From positions 620,001-684,000 of the forward strand of contig NZ_RJVJ01000002.1 in NCBI RefSeq assembly GCF_003751605.1: DNA of 64,000 nt. Direction: 5' to 3'. The stretch's first letter is position 1, and every line of letters starts with the position of its first letter. The DNA is from Kitasatospora cineracea. Its GTDB lineage: Bacteria; Actinomycetota; Actinomycetes; Streptomycetales; Streptomycetaceae. The notes under the pieces are model-generated. The model was not told the DNA's origin and searched no databases. It worked only from the letters and a program-made list of their open reading frames with translations. Positions 50,741-60,220 of this stretch are shown one piece after another. Both the position numbers and the translations under genes were made by a program.

Positions 50741-51208
50741 TCAGCCGGTCGGACCGGCGGTGCGGGCCCCGGCGGTGGCCGGGGCGCCCCGCCAGCCGTA
50801 GAGCTGGTCGCCGACCAGCGCGACGTCGTACTGCCCGCAGTGCGCGGTGGCCCGCCGCGGGGTGTCGGTGGGGAACCAGTGCGCGCGCAGGTGCGGATCG
50901 TCCAGGGTGTGGCCGGTGGTGGTGCAGGCCGTGGGCAGCGCCCGGTCCGGGACGGTGGCCCGGATCAGCCGCTCGCCCTCGTCCCCGGACGCCAGGAAGG
51001 CGATGCCGGTGGCCGAGTCGGGCAGCCAGCGCGGCACCTCGGTCCGGTCCGCCTTGGCCGCCGACCCGCTGGGGTAGCGGACGGTCTGGTCCAGCCGGTC
51101 CTGCACCCGCTGGATCGCCGCCGGAGCCACCATCACCAGCAGCATCGCCGCGGCCGCCCCGCCGGCCACCACCGTCGCCGCCGTCCGCCTGCTCCGCTCG
51201 CCGCCCAT
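50741..51208 (-). CDS. Membrane-anchored protein of unknown function
   Basis: 155 aa, ATG at 51208. One N-terminal span (AATVVAGGAAAAMLLVMVAP) is preceded by Arg residues, so the rest should be outside. The external domain of about 115 aa contains two Cys (TACTTTGHT and TAHCGQYD) and DSATGIAFLASGDEGERLIR. I do not recognise the family. Confidence 0.72.
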   Translation of the reverse strand: MGGERSRRTAATVVAGGAAAAMLLVMVAPAAIQRVQDRLDQTVRYPSGSAAKADRTEVPRWLPDSATGIAFLASGDEGERLIRATVPDRALPTACTTTGHTLDDPHLRAHWFPTDTPRRATAHCGQYDVALVGDQLYGWRGAPATAGARTAGPTG

Positions 51209-51306
51209 CGCCCCGCACCCCTTTTCCACCGCTCCGGACCCTTCGCCTCCATCCTCGACGCGCCCGCCCCCCGGATCCATGCGCACCAGGTACCGACCCG
51301 GGTCAG

Positions 51307-51346
51307 CCGGAAGTCTGACCCCGGCCCCCCGACCCCCGACTTCCGG
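51307..51346 (-). terminator. Weak hairpin after the acyl-CoA dehydrogenase gene
   Basis: CCGGAAGTC and GACTTCCGG (9 bp each) are separated by 22 bases, about 50 bases downstream of the stop at 51399. A terminator is possible; the long loop lowers confidence. Confidence 0.35.
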
Positions 51347-51398
51347 CGGACCCGGCCCCGCCCGGCGGTGGGACCGGGCGGTGGGACCGGCGGTGGGA

Positions 51399-52586
51399 TC
51401 AGCGGTAGGCGGACTCGCCGGTGATCGCCTCGCCGAGGACCAGGGTGTGCACCTCCGAGGTGCCCTCGTAGGTGAGGACCGATTCGAGGTTGTTGGCGTG
51501 CCGGAGCACCGGGTAGGCGGTGGTGATGCCGTTGGCGCCGAGGACGGTGCGGGCGGTGCGGGCGATCTCCAGGGCGGTGCGGACGTTGTTGAGCTTGCCG
51601 AAGGAGATGTGCGCGGCCTGGGCGCGGCCGGCGTCCTTGAGCCGGCCGATCCGCACCGCGACCAGGTAGGCCTTCTCCAACTCCAGCGCCATGTCGACGA
51701 GTTTGGCCTGGGTGAGCTGGAAGCCGCCGATCGGACGGCCGAACTGGACCCGGTCGCGGGCGTAGTCGACGGCGGCCCGGTAGCAGTCCCGGGCGGCGCC
51801 GACGGTGCCCCACAGGATGCCGTAGCGGGCCTCGCCGAGCGAGGCCAGCGGGGCGCGCAGGCCGCGGGCCTGCGGGAGCTGCGCGTCGGCGGGCAACCGG
51901 ACGCCGTCGAAGGCGAGTTCGCTGGTGACGGAGGCGCGCAGGGAGAGCTTGCCGGGGATGTCGCGGGCGGTGAGGCCGGGGGTGCCGCGCGGGACGAGGA
52001 AGCCGCGCACGCCGTCCTCGGTGCCCGCCCAGACCACGGCGACGTCGGAGACCGAGCCGTTGGTGATCCACATCTTGGCGCCGTCCAGGATCCAGTCGCC
52101 GCCGTCGCGCCGGGCCCGGGTGCGCATCGAGGCCGGGTCGGAGCCGGCCTCCGGTTCGGTGAGGCCGAAGCAGCCGACGGCCCGTCCGGCGGCCAACTCC
52201 GGGAGCCAGTGCTGCTTCTGCTCCTCGGAGCCGTAGGCGTGGATGGAGCGCATGGCGAGCGAGCCCTGCACCGAGACGAAGCTGCGCAGCCCGGAGTCGG
52301 CGGCTTCGAGTTCCATGCAGGCCACCCCGTACTCGGTGGCGGTGGAGCCGGTGCAGCCGTAGCCCTCCAGGTGCATGCCGAGGACGCCCAGCCTGCCGAG
52401 TTCGGGGGCGAGTTCGCGCACCGGGAAGGTGCCCCGCTCGTACCAGTCGGCGAGGTGCGGGCGGACGTGCCGGTCGGTGAAGGCCCGGACGCTGTCGCGG
52501 ACCAGCCGCTCGTCCTCGGTGAGCAGTTCGTCGACGCCGAGCAGGTCGAGCGGGTCGGGTCGGCCGGCGGGTGCGGCGGTGGCCAT
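51399..52586 (-). CDS. Acyl-CoA dehydrogenase, glutaryl-CoA dehydrogenase-like
   Basis: 395 aa, ATG at 52586 ([20 protein letters not shown]). The ACAD domains are complete: N-terminal helices with [23 protein letters not shown] region [20 protein letters not shown] and [20 protein letters not shown], and catalytic end [20 protein letters not shown]. The Glu in TYEGTSEVH is the usual base. Similarity is to the GCDH group, which converts glutaryl-CoA to crotonyl-CoA in lysine/tryptophan breakdown. Divergent from fumC. Confidence 0.9.
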   Translation of the reverse strand: MATAAPAGRPDPLDLLGVDELLTEDERLVRDSVRAFTDRHVRPHLADWYERGTFPVRELAPELGRLGVLGMHLEGYGCTGSTATEYGVACMELEAADSGLRSFVSVQGSLAMRSIHAYGSEEQKQHWLPELAAGRAVGCFGLTEPEAGSDPASMRTRARRDGGDWILDGAKMWITNGSVSDVAVVWAGTEDGVRGFLVPRGTPGLTARDIPGKLSLRASVTSELAFDGVRLPADAQLPQARGLRAPLASLGEARYGILWGTVGAARDCYRAAVDYARDRVQFGRPIGGFQLTQAKLVDMALELEKAYLVAVRIGRLKDAGRAQAAHISFGKLNNVRTALEIARTARTVLGANGITTAYPVLRHANNLESVLTYEGTSEVHTLVLGEAITGESAYR

Positions 52587-52755
52587 GGGCGGGCTCCTCG
52601 GAGGGTGTGGGCAAGGTGGTGCCACCGCTGTCCCTACCGGTCGGTACGCCGCCCGGTCAAGGGCGCCGCGGCGGCCGTCCGCGACACGCGGCCCGGCCGG
52701 GCCGGGAATGCCGGGCGCCCGTGGAAGGCTGACCGGTCCAGGAGGTGTACCGACC

Positions 52756-54183
52756 ATGGCGGACGGACAGCAGGACCGGCGGGACGAGCAGCAGTGGCGG
52801 ACCGAGCACGACTCGATGGGCGAGGTCAGGGTCCCGGCGGCGGCCAAGTGGCGGGCGCAGACCCAGCGCGCGGTGGAGAACTTCCCGGTGTCGGGGCAGC
52901 GCCTGGAGCGCGCCCACATCGCGGCGCTGGCCCGGATCAAGGCGGCGGCGGCCACCGTCAACGCCGGGCTGGGGGTGCTGGACGGGGAGACCGCGGCGGC
53001 GATCCGGTCGGCGGCCGAGGAGGTGGCCGAGGGGCGCTGGGACGACCAGTTCCCGGTGGACGTGTTCCAGACCGGCTCCGGCACCTCGTCGAACATGAAC
53101 GCCAACGAGGTGATCGCCACCCTGGCCGCCGAGCGCCTGGGCCGCCCGGTGCACCCGAACGACGAGGTCAACGCCTCGCAGTCGTCGAACGACGTCTTCC
53201 CGTCCTCGATCCACGTGGCGGCCACGGGCGCGGTCCTGCACGAGCTGGTCCCGGCGCTGGAGCACCTGGCGCGGGCGCTGGAGGCCAAGTCCGCCGAGTT
53301 CGCGGGCGTCGTCAAGTCCGGCCGCACCCACCTGATGGACGCCACTCCGGTGACGCTCGGCCAGGAGTTCGGCGGCTACGCGGCCCAGGTCCGGTACGGC
53401 GTCGAGCGCCTGCGCGCCACGCTCCCCCGGGTCGCCGAACTGCCGCTCGGCGGCACGGCGGTGGGCACCGGCATCAACACCCCGCCGGGCTTCTCGGCGG
53501 CCGTCATCGCCGAGGTCGCCCGCGCCACCGGCCTGCCGCTGACCGAGGCCCGCGACCACTTCGAGGCCCAGGGCGCCCGGGACGGCCTGGTCGAGCTCAG
53601 CGGCCAGCTCCGCACGATCGCCGCCGGCTTCACCAAGATCGCCAACGACCTGCGCTGGATGGGCTCCGGCCCGCGCACCGGCCTCGCCGAGATCAACCTC
53701 CCCGACCTGCAGCCCGGCTCCTCGATCATGCCCGGCAAGGTCAACCCGGTGCTGCCCGAGGTGGTCCTGATGGTCGCCGCCCAGGTGATCGGCAACGACA
53801 CCACCGTCACGGTGGCCGGTGCGAGCGGCAACTTCGAGCTCAACGTGATGCTCCCGGTGATCGCCCGCAACGTGCTGGAGTCGGTCCGCCTGCTCACCAC
53901 CTCCGCCCGCCTGCTGGCCGACCGCACCGTCGACGGCATCACCGCCAACGCCGAGCGCACCCGCGAGTACGCCGAGTCCTCCCCCTCCGTCGTCACCCCG
54001 CTCAACCGCTACCTCGGCTACGAGGAGGCGGCGAAGGTCGCCAAGCAGTCGCTGGCCGAGCGCCGGACGATCCGCCAGGTGGTCCTCGACCGCGGCTACG
54101 TCGAGCGCGGCCTGCTCACCGAGGCCCAGCTCGACGAGGCGCTCGACGTGCTGCGGATGACCCGCCCGCAGCACGCCGACTGA
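52756..54183 (+). CDS. fumC: Class II fumarate hydratase
   Basis: 475 aa, ATG at 52756 with GGAGGT upstream. Family blocks are [60 protein letters not shown] and the signature [20 protein letters not shown]. The catalytic His (in [10 protein letters not shown]) and Ser (in GSSIMPGK) are present. It hydrates fumarate to malate in the TCA cycle. Converges with the lanC gene. Confidence 0.96.
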   Translation: MADGQQDRRDEQQWRTEHDSMGEVRVPAAAKWRAQTQRAVENFPVSGQRLERAHIAALARIKAAAATVNAGLGVLDGETAAAIRSAAEEVAEGRWDDQFPVDVFQTGSGTSSNMNANEVIATLAAERLGRPVHPNDEVNASQSSNDVFPSSIHVAATGAVLHELVPALEHLARALEAKSAEFAGVVKSGRTHLMDATPVTLGQEFGGYAAQVRYGVERLRATLPRVAELPLGGTAVGTGINTPPGFSAAVIAEVARATGLPLTEARDHFEAQGARDGLVELSGQLRTIAAGFTKIANDLRWMGSGPRTGLAEINLPDLQPGSSIMPGKVNPVLPEVVLMVAAQVIGNDTTVTVAGASGNFELNVMLPVIARNVLESVRLLTTSARLLADRTVDGITANAERTREYAESSPSVVTPLNRYLGYEEAAKVAKQSLAERRTIRQVVLDRGYVERGLLTEAQLDEALDVLRMTRPQHAD

Positions 54184-54230
54184 CGCCGACCGGTACCGAC
54201 TGACGCCGACCGATGCCGGCCGACGGCCGG

Positions 54231-55580
54231 TCAGGACAGCAGCAGCGGCATGTCCCAGTCGTGCGGGGTGCCGCCGGCCGCGTACGAGTCGAGGGCGAGT
54301 GCGACGCCGGCCGCCCCGTCCAGGTAGCCGGAGACGTCGCTGGCGAACGGCCTGCGGGTCATGGTGAAGCGCAGGCCGAACGGGGCGTCCGGGTCGTGCC
54401 CGGCCAGCAGCCGGGCGGCGGTCTCGTCGCGCCGCCGCTCGATCCGCTCCTCGCCGAAGTGCTCGTTCAGCCGCCCGAGTTGGTGCAGCGCCCCGGCCCA
54501 GCCGTGGCACAGCGCGTGGTCGGTGACGCCCCAGTCGTCGAGCGGCACCCGCAGCAGCCGCTCGACCGAGTCGCGGGCGACGGCCGTCCACTCCGGCCGG
54601 CCGAGCGCGGCCCCGGCGGTCTGCAGGGCGCGCGAGACGCCGGGCGCGCCGTAGCACCAGGACGGCCAGCCGGCGGGTTCGCGGTACGCGTCGGGCCCGG
54701 CCAGGTAGGCGTCCAGGCCGAGGTAGCCGGGCCAGTAGCTGCCGTGCTCGTCGCGCACCGCCCAGCGCACCAGCAGGTCCGCGGTGCCCTCCAGGGCCTC
54801 CCGGTGGCCGGGCAGCCGGACGCCGTCGCGCCAGGCCAGCGCGAGCAGCATCAGCGGGCCCGCGACGCCGTGCGACAGGCCGAGGTTGAGGTGGCCGTCC
54901 GGCAGCAGGTGCTCGGAGCCGATCCGGGGCGCGTCCAGCGCCCACCAGCGCGGGACGCGCGCCCCGCGGTGCGCGGTGGTGCCGCGGGCCAGCTCGATCA
55001 GGTAGCCGAGGACCAGTTCCAGCTCCTCGCCGCAGCTCTCCGCGCGGGCCAGCAGGTACCGGCCGACGCCGGTCATCCCGCGCACCACCTCGTAGTGCCC
55101 GATGGTGGCCAGCGGCCCGTCCGGGACGGCGGGCAGCGCGGTGCGCACCAGTTGCCGCTGGTAGGCGTCGAGCCGGTGCAGCGCACCGGTGTAGCCGCCG
55201 GTGGCGCGGTGGGCGGCCAGCACGGCGAAGGCCAGCGCACCGGGCCCCTTGAAGATCCCGCTGGGCACGGTGTCGCCGGCCCCGGCGGCCCGGGTCGCCA
55301 CCGCCAGGTACCCGTGCGCCCGGGCGGCCCGCTCGGTGCCCGGCCGGGCCCCGCCGCTGAACGCCAGCGACAGCCCGGGGCTGCCGCTGCCGAGCGTCAG
55401 TTCCGCCCAGACGCCCTCGGCCACCCCGTCGTCGGCGGCCTCGGCGGGGATCCGGGTGGCCGCCATGGTCGCGGCCGGATCGGCGAGCCGGTCCAGGATC
55501 AGGTCGGACAACTGCCCGGCGGCCGCCCGCAACCGGGCCCGTTCCGCGGAAACGGCAGTCGACTGCACGGTGTCGGTCAT
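54231..55580 (-). CDS. lanC: Lanthionine synthetase C-like cyclase (LanC)
   Basis: 449 aa, ATG at 55580 (MTDTVQSTAVSAERARLRAA). The alpha/alpha-barrel LanC fold is visible: IGHYEVVRGMTGVGRYLLAR, HLNLGLSHGVAGPLMLLALA and the zinc ligands WCYGAPGVSRALQTAGAALG and ALCHGWAGALHQLGRLNEHF, with the last ring block SGYLDGAAGVALALDSYAAG. It adds Cys thiols to dehydrated Ser/Thr in the precursor to form lanthionine rings. It is the last gene of lanA-lanB-lanC, 208 bp after lanB. Confidence 0.93.
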   Translation of the reverse strand: MTDTVQSTAVSAERARLRAAAGQLSDLILDRLADPAATMAATRIPAEAADDGVAEGVWAELTLGSGSPGLSLAFSGGARPGTERAARAHGYLAVATRAAGAGDTVPSGIFKGPGALAFAVLAAHRATGGYTGALHRLDAYQRQLVRTALPAVPDGPLATIGHYEVVRGMTGVGRYLLARAESCGEELELVLGYLIELARGTTAHRGARVPRWWALDAPRIGSEHLLPDGHLNLGLSHGVAGPLMLLALAWRDGVRLPGHREALEGTADLLVRWAVRDEHGSYWPGYLGLDAYLAGPDAYREPAGWPSWCYGAPGVSRALQTAGAALGRPEWTAVARDSVERLLRVPLDDWGVTDHALCHGWAGALHQLGRLNEHFGEERIERRRDETAARLLAGHDPDAPFGLRFTMTRRPFASDVSGYLDGAAGVALALDSYAAGGTPHDWDMPLLLS

Positions 55581-55788
55581 CGGGGGCTCCGGTCGGTGGC
55601 GGTTCGGACGGACGGGACCTGGCACGACGTCACTCCTGCCCCGCCCGCGCGGCGGCGGCCGTCCGGCCCCGGGCCGGGGACGGTGCGAACGGACGGGGAC
55701 CGGCGCGGCGCCGCCCCGCCCCGCCCGCGCAGCGGAGGTCGTCCGCGGCCCTGGTCGGCGCGGCGGGCCGGGTTCGACCGAGGCAACG

Positions 55789-58700
55789 TCACTTCCCTTC
55801 CCCTTCGTGCGCCTTGCGCCCGATCAGCGCCCTGGCCGCGCCGCGCAGGACGGCGTAGCCGCGGGCCTCGGCGGCCGGGTCGATGCCGAACAGGCGGTTG
55901 TGCCGCATGTGCAGCAGCGACATGAGGGCCTCGTCGCGGTCGGCCTCGGGTGCGGCGAGCAGCAGCCGGCCGAAGTCGCGCGGGGCGGGGGTGTCGGTCC
56001 AGAGCGGGGCGAGGTCGGGGATGCCGAGGTGTTCGGCGGCGTGCCGGGCGGTGCCGTCGGGGCGGATCAGCCGGTCGGCGAGGGCGCGGTGGCGCTGGTG
56101 GGCGCGGTGGTCGGCGCCCTTCTCGAAGAGGTGGACCACCCAGGCGCACCAGTCCCAGTCGCCGAGCGAGTCCAGCAGTACGGCGTGGCCGGTGGCGGCG
56201 AGGACCTCGTCGGGGACGGCGGCGGCGCCGGCCCGGCGGGCCCGGAGCTGGAGCAGCGCGGAGCGGCTGTCGGTCCGGAAGAGCCGTTCGGCGGCTTCCT
56301 GGGCGCCGGGGCCGAGGTAGCGGTCGGTCTCGGGCCGGTAGGTGTCGAGCGCCATGGTGCGCAGCGCGCCGGTCCCGACGAGCCGGCGCACGTGCCGGGC
56401 GAGGGCGGGCAGGACGTGGCCGGCCAGGGCGGCGGGGTCGCCGTGCAGGCGGAGCCGCAGGTGGGGTTCGGGGTCGCGGTAGCGGAGGAAGAACCAGCGG
56501 TCGACGTGGGGTTCGACGTCGGCGAGCAGGGCGGGCAGGTGGTCGGCGAGCAGGGTGTCGTGGGTGCCGGGTTCGGCGTACAGCTTGGCGAACAGCCAGT
56601 CCTCGCCGGGAAGGTGGATCCGGGTGGGGGCGGTGCGGACCGCGGACCTGGCCAGCGGGGGGCGGGTGTCGGCGGGGGCGGGGCGGGGGGCGCGGAGCAG
56701 CGGGACGACGATCTCGGTGCTGCGGCCGTGGTTCCAGCCGAGTCCGGCGCCGTCCGCGGTGAGGTCCTGGAAGAGCTGGAACCGCGGTTCGGGGGCGGTG
56801 AGTTCGGCGCGCAGCAGGTCGGTGTCCCAGTCCTCGCGCAGGTCGATGGGGAACATCCGGTCGTTGCTGGCGATCTGCAGCCGGTCGGGCACCCGGTAGC
56901 GCTCGCGCCAGGCCCGCAGGCCCTCGGTCCAGGCGGCGGGTCCGGCGGTGCGGGCGGCGTCGCGCAGGCGGCGGCCGGGCAGCCAGCGGCGGGGGGCGGC
57001 GAGGACCCGGCCGTGGCGGACGGCGGGCAGGTAGGGCAGGGTGTCCAGGCCCGCCCAGTCCCAGCCGGACCAGACCCGGGGGCGGGCGGCGGCCAGGTCG
57101 GCCAGGAAGCGGGCGACGGGCGGGGCCTGGGCGTCCAGGGCGAGCATGTGCGGGAAGACCGGGACGACGGGGCGGCCGGTGTCCGGGTGGAGCAGGCGCA
57201 GGCCGTCCTCGCCGGCGGCGACGAGCAGGGTGCGCCAGTCCAGGCAGTGCGGGTCGCCGCGGTCGGCGGCGACGCCGATCGGCAGGCGGTGCGGGAGCAG
57301 TGGCGGGACCTGGACGATGTTGAGCGAGCGCGGGTCGCGCGGGGCGAGTTCGACCTGGACGGGCAGGGCGCCGTCGTCGGCGGGTCCGGCGGCGAGGGCG
57401 GCCAGGTCGGCGGTGAGGCCGGTGAGGTCGGCGAACCGGCCGGCGGTGGCGCCGGCCGTCCAGGAGCCGGTGTGCGGGCTGCCGAGCAGCAGGAACTCGC
57501 CGCGGTCGAGGGCGGCGGCGGAGTCGGCGAGGAGTTGGAAGCAGAGTTCCAGGGTGCGCGGCGGGCGACTGCTGCCCGGGGTGTGGCCGGCGGCGTCGGC
57601 GAGCCGGGCGAGGTCGGCGTCGTCGAGGACCAGGTCGGTGCCGGCGAGCACGGCCTGCTGGACGAGTTCGGCGACGGCGTTGCGGCGCGGCCGGTCGGCG
57701 TCGTCGCCGGGGCCGGAGCGGGAGTGGGCGGGCGCGGCGCCGCCGTACTCGGGCGGCAGGCCGAGGCCGCGGTGCGGGTCGGCGAGGTCGGCGAGCGGGA
57801 CGGCGCTGGCGGTGCCGTAGTGCTCGACGAAGCGGTCCCGGTAGTCGCGCAGGTGGTCGAGGGTGGTCCACTCGGGGGTGATCGTCCAGATCGCGGCGGC
57901 GTAGCGGCGCACCTCGTCGCCGACCGCGGCGGGCAGCACCAGGTCGGCGCCGGTGCGCAGGTCGACCTGGACGGGCGGGCGTTCGCCGGCCCGGTCGTCG
58001 GGGTCGAGGGCGCGGACCCGTTCCAGCAGGTGCCGCCAGGAGGCGAGTCCTTCGCCGGGGCGGTCGCGTTCGTGGGCGGTGGCGGCGGCGCGGACGGCGC
58101 GCAGCCCTTCGGCGGCGGCGGGGACGGCGCCGTCGAGGGCGGTGTCGATCCGGTCCAGCAGGGCGTCGTCGACGCGGTGCGGGGTGAGCGAGGTGAGCAG
58201 GAAGCCGTGCTGGACGAGTCCGGCGAGCAGGCCGTCGATCCGCTCGGGGGCGACGGCGGGGAAGCGCGCGGTGAGGTCGGCGAGCAGGTCGGCGTACCCG
58301 ACGGGGCGGGCGGCGGCCTCGCGGACCCGGGTGACCAGTGGGTTGTCGCGCACCGAGAGTTCGCGTTCGCCGGTGTGCCGCAGCAGGCGGCCGTCGCGCA
58401 GCACGGTCAGGTCGTCGAGGACGACGTCGACCCGGCGGCGGACTTCGGGCACGGCGAGCCAGTCCAGCACCCGGCGGTGCAGCCAGCCGCCGTCGAGGCG
58501 GACCCTGACCTGTCCGGGGCCGGGCGGCGGGACGTCGGCGGCGGCCCCGAACCGGGCCCGGCCGACGCCGGCGAACAGGCCGAACGGGGTGGGGCGGCCG
58601 CCGGAGCGGCGGGCGTAGCGGGTGAGGGTGCGGGCGGCGCTGGCGGTGCGCTTGCGGCCGAGGGCGGCGGCGCCGCCGGGTTCGCCGAGCCGTTGCAGGC

Positions 58701-58884
58701 TGAGCGCGAGGCTCCCGCTGGCGACTTCGACGGCCTGGCGCAGCAGCGGGTCGGCGGCGAGGCGGCGTGCGCCCGGGACGGGGTCGGCCGGGTCGATCCG
58801 GGTCTCGGTGCCGGTCCGCGGGGTGCCGGCCGTCCGGACCAGGACCGGTTCCCGGACGTCGAACAGGTCGGGCTCTGCGCGCAC
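55789..58884 (-). CDS. lanB: Class I lanthipeptide dehydratase (LanB)
   Basis: 1031 aa from GTG 58884, with GAGGAG nine bases upstream. N-terminal glutamylation domain: ASGSLALSLQRLGEPGGAAA, RRSGGRPTPFGLFAGVGRAR and, mid-protein, RNAVAELVQQAVLAGTDLVL. The C-terminal elimination domain (SpaB_C type, about 740-1031) contains DRWFFLRYRDPEPHLRLRLH and DTYRPETDRYLGPGAQEAAE. Both halves sit in one chain, the full-length class I form. It uses Glu-tRNA to glutamylate Ser/Thr and then eliminates glutamate to give Dha/Dhb. It lies downstream of the precursor gene across a strong hairpin. Confidence 0.93.
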   Translation of the reverse strand: MRAEPDLFDVREPVLVRTAGTPRTGTETRIDPADPVPGARRLAADPLLRQAVEVASGSLALSLQRLGEPGGAAALGRKRTASAARTLTRYARRSGGRPTPFGLFAGVGRARFGAAADVPPPGPGQVRVRLDGGWLHRRVLDWLAVPEVRRRVDVVLDDLTVLRDGRLLRHTGERELSVRDNPLVTRVREAAARPVGYADLLADLTARFPAVAPERIDGLLAGLVQHGFLLTSLTPHRVDDALLDRIDTALDGAVPAAAEGLRAVRAAATAHERDRPGEGLASWRHLLERVRALDPDDRAGERPPVQVDLRTGADLVLPAAVGDEVRRYAAAIWTITPEWTTLDHLRDYRDRFVEHYGTASAVPLADLADPHRGLGLPPEYGGAAPAHSRSGPGDDADRPRRNAVAELVQQAVLAGTDLVLDDADLARLADAAGHTPGSSRPPRTLELCFQLLADSAAALDRGEFLLLGSPHTGSWTAGATAGRFADLTGLTADLAALAAGPADDGALPVQVELAPRDPRSLNIVQVPPLLPHRLPIGVAADRGDPHCLDWRTLLVAAGEDGLRLLHPDTGRPVVPVFPHMLALDAQAPPVARFLADLAAARPRVWSGWDWAGLDTLPYLPAVRHGRVLAAPRRWLPGRRLRDAARTAGPAAWTEGLRAWRERYRVPDRLQIASNDRMFPIDLREDWDTDLLRAELTAPEPRFQLFQDLTADGAGLGWNHGRSTEIVVPLLRAPRPAPADTRPPLARSAVRTAPTRIHLPGEDWLFAKLYAEPGTHDTLLADHLPALLADVEPHVDRWFFLRYRDPEPHLRLRLHGDPAALAGHVLPALARHVRRLVGTGALRTMALDTYRPETDRYLGPGAQEAAERLFRTDSRSALLQLRARRAGAAAVPDEVLAATGHAVLLDSLGDWDWCAWVVHLFEKGADHRAHQRHRALADRLIRPDGTARHAAEHLGIPDLAPLWTDTPAPRDFGRLLLAAPEADRDEALMSLLHMRHNRLFGIDPAAEARGYAVLRGAARALIGRKAHEGEGK

Positions 58885-58928
58885 GTTCGTCGGGCTCCTC
58901 GGGTTCGCGGGTGGGGAGGGAGCGGAAA

Positions 58929-58958
58929 GCGCGGGGCGGGCCGCAGCCCGCCCCGCGC
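58929..58958 (-). terminator. Intercistronic hairpin between lanA and lanB
   Basis: GCGCGGGGCGGGC and its complement form a perfect 13-bp stem around a 4-base loop (arms 58929-58941 and 58946-58958), 20 bases after the lanA stop. Partial termination here would give more lanA than lanB message, as seen in many lantibiotic clusters. Confidence 0.82.
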
Positions 58959-58977
58959 GAGGACTACCGGGTGCCGG

Positions 58978-59133
58978 TCAGCAGCAGACCGGGCAGCGGG
59001 TGCCGATGGCGTAGCTGCTCGGCGAGGTGTAGGTGCCCCGGCCGAACTCCTCGGTCTGCTCCGCGACGTCCGCGATGCGCAGGTCCAGGTCGAAGTCGGT
59101 GGTGTCGGACTGCACGGTGGTCTCGGTGCGCAT
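58978..59133 (-). CDS. lanA: Class I lanthipeptide precursor (FxLD-type leader)
   Basis: 51 aa, ATG at 59133 with RBS AGGAGGGG. The leader contains FDLDLR at residues 14-19, an FxLD/FNLD-like recognition box, and the acidic stretch ADVAEQTEEF. The proposed core is TYTSPSSYAIGTRCPVCC, after a GRG segment. It offers three Thr, three Ser and three Cys, so up to three (methyl)lanthionine rings are possible, with the Cys clustered at the C-terminus. No protease or ABC exporter is adjacent, so leader removal and export must rely on genes elsewhere. I do not recognise the core as a known lanthipeptide. Confidence 0.88.
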   Translation of the reverse strand: MRTETTVQSDTTDFDLDLRIADVAEQTEEFGRGTYTSPSSYAIGTRCPVCC

Positions 59134-59501
59134 ATCCCCTCCTGAGGGCTCGTGGGTCCGCCCGGACGGTGGTCCGGGCCGCGGCCGGCTCGAACGGTGG
59201 TCCGGTCCGGCGCGAGGCCCACTGTTCCCCGGCTTCCCACCATGTGGTGAGTGCCGTCCCGGCCAACCTCCGCCCCACCCGTACCGCTCCGCCCCCGGCG
59301 CCTCCGGCCTGCACTTCCGTCCCTCGCGCCGCATCTCGGGGGTGTCCGTTCCCGGTGGCCGGACGGGTTCGGGGTTTCAGTACCGAAAACCGGGATCACC
59401 ACTGCTCCCGGCCGCGCACGAACCACTTCGGGGGCGCGCGCGGAGGGTGTCCACGGCCCCGGCCCGCGACTTGACCGAAATTTGACGAAAACCTGTCACT
59501 G
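59134..59501. other. Upstream region of the lanthipeptide operon
   Basis: About 370 bp without a gene. On the minus strand, AT-richer blocks occur at about 59368-59400 (a TTTC..GAAA dyad around GGTACTG). Two TTTCG(G)TCAA direct repeats lie at about 59470-59492. These are the only candidate promoter/operator elements seen for lanA. Confidence 0.4.
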
Positions 59502-59539
59502 CACGGCGGCGGGACCCCGTGCGGGGTCCCGCCGCCGTG
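59502..59539. terminator. Strong hairpin downstream of the SPW-repeat gene
   Basis: A perfect 17-bp stem (59502-59518 with 59523-59539) around GTGC. It lies 28 bases past the stop at 59567. Confidence 0.9.
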
Positions 59540-59566
59540 GGGGCCTCCGGGCCCCGGTGCCGTGCC

Positions 59567-60007
59567 CTACCTGCGGCGCGCCGTCATGCCCGCGAAGACC
59601 ATGCCGACCGCGGCCAGGGCCAGGCAGGTCATGACGCCGCCGGTGATGACGTTGGTCAGGATGGTCCGGCGGACGTGCGCACCGCCGTTGACCGCCCAGG
59701 GGGCGATGACCGTCCAGGCGCCGATCGCCACGCACGCCCAGGCCCGGGCGTGGGTGCGGCCGAAGGCGGAGCCGTAGCCGGCCATCAGGACGGCGTAGGC
59801 GATGCCCAGCACCAGGTTGCTGATGGCCAGCCCGGTGAAGCCGGAGAAGCCGACCACCCAGGGGGAGATCGCCAGGAAGAGTCCGGCGCAGACGGCGAGT
59901 GCTTCCGTCCCCTGCCCGGCGGTGGTGGATGTGACGCGCTCCGCGTGTTCACGCAGGGCCAGGATGTCCGGATGGTGTTCCATGCCCGAGGGCGTATGGG
60001 TCGACAC
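59567..60007 (-). CDS. SPW-repeat membrane protein
   Basis: 146 aa from GTG 60007, preceded by GAGGAGG. Four membrane spans form two repeats, each with an SPW/APW motif: AVCAGLFLAISPWVVGFSGF and GAWTVIAPWAVNGGAHVRRT. The N-terminal 40 residues are polar. SPW-repeat proteins are common in actinomycetes and have no known function. An AT-rich promoter region lies upstream (60065-60110). Confidence 0.88.
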   Translation of the reverse strand: MSTHTPSGMEHHPDILALREHAERVTSTTAGQGTEALAVCAGLFLAISPWVVGFSGFTGLAISNLVLGIAYAVLMAGYGSAFGRTHARAWACVAIGAWTVIAPWAVNGGAHVRRTILTNVITGGVMTCLALAAVGMVFAGMTARRR

Positions 60008-60137
60008 CGGGACCACCTCCTCGTAGTCAGGACATGCGAGCCAATTGGTCGCTACCCGCCCTGGGCGGTAAATAACGCTACCCACCGGTTTGTCCTTATT
60101 TTTTTCTTATGCCCCGGAACGGGCGCGTGCCCGGCCG

Positions 60138-60172
60138 TGACCCGGATCACCCTTGAGGTTGACCCGGGGTCA
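60138..60172. promoter_or_regulatory. Possible operator upstream of the serine hydrolase/merR unit
   Basis: TGACCC-G-GGGTCA (60160-60172) is a perfect 6-bp-arm palindrome. It is preceded 22 bases upstream by TGACCCGGATCA, which repeats the same half-site. It lies 49 bases before the GTG at 60221. The MerR regulator encoded in the same operon is the likely ligand. Confidence 0.5.
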
Positions 60173-60220
60173 GGCCGGAGGCTCCTCGCAAGCAACCGCC
60201 CACGCGAAGGAGCACCCGCC

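Noticed and set aside
55201-59145. A 1314-codon open frame on the plus strand opposite the lanthipeptide genes
   Set aside because: It is Gly/Val/Glu-rich antisense sequence produced by GC bias; LanB and LanC on the other strand have full domain motifs.
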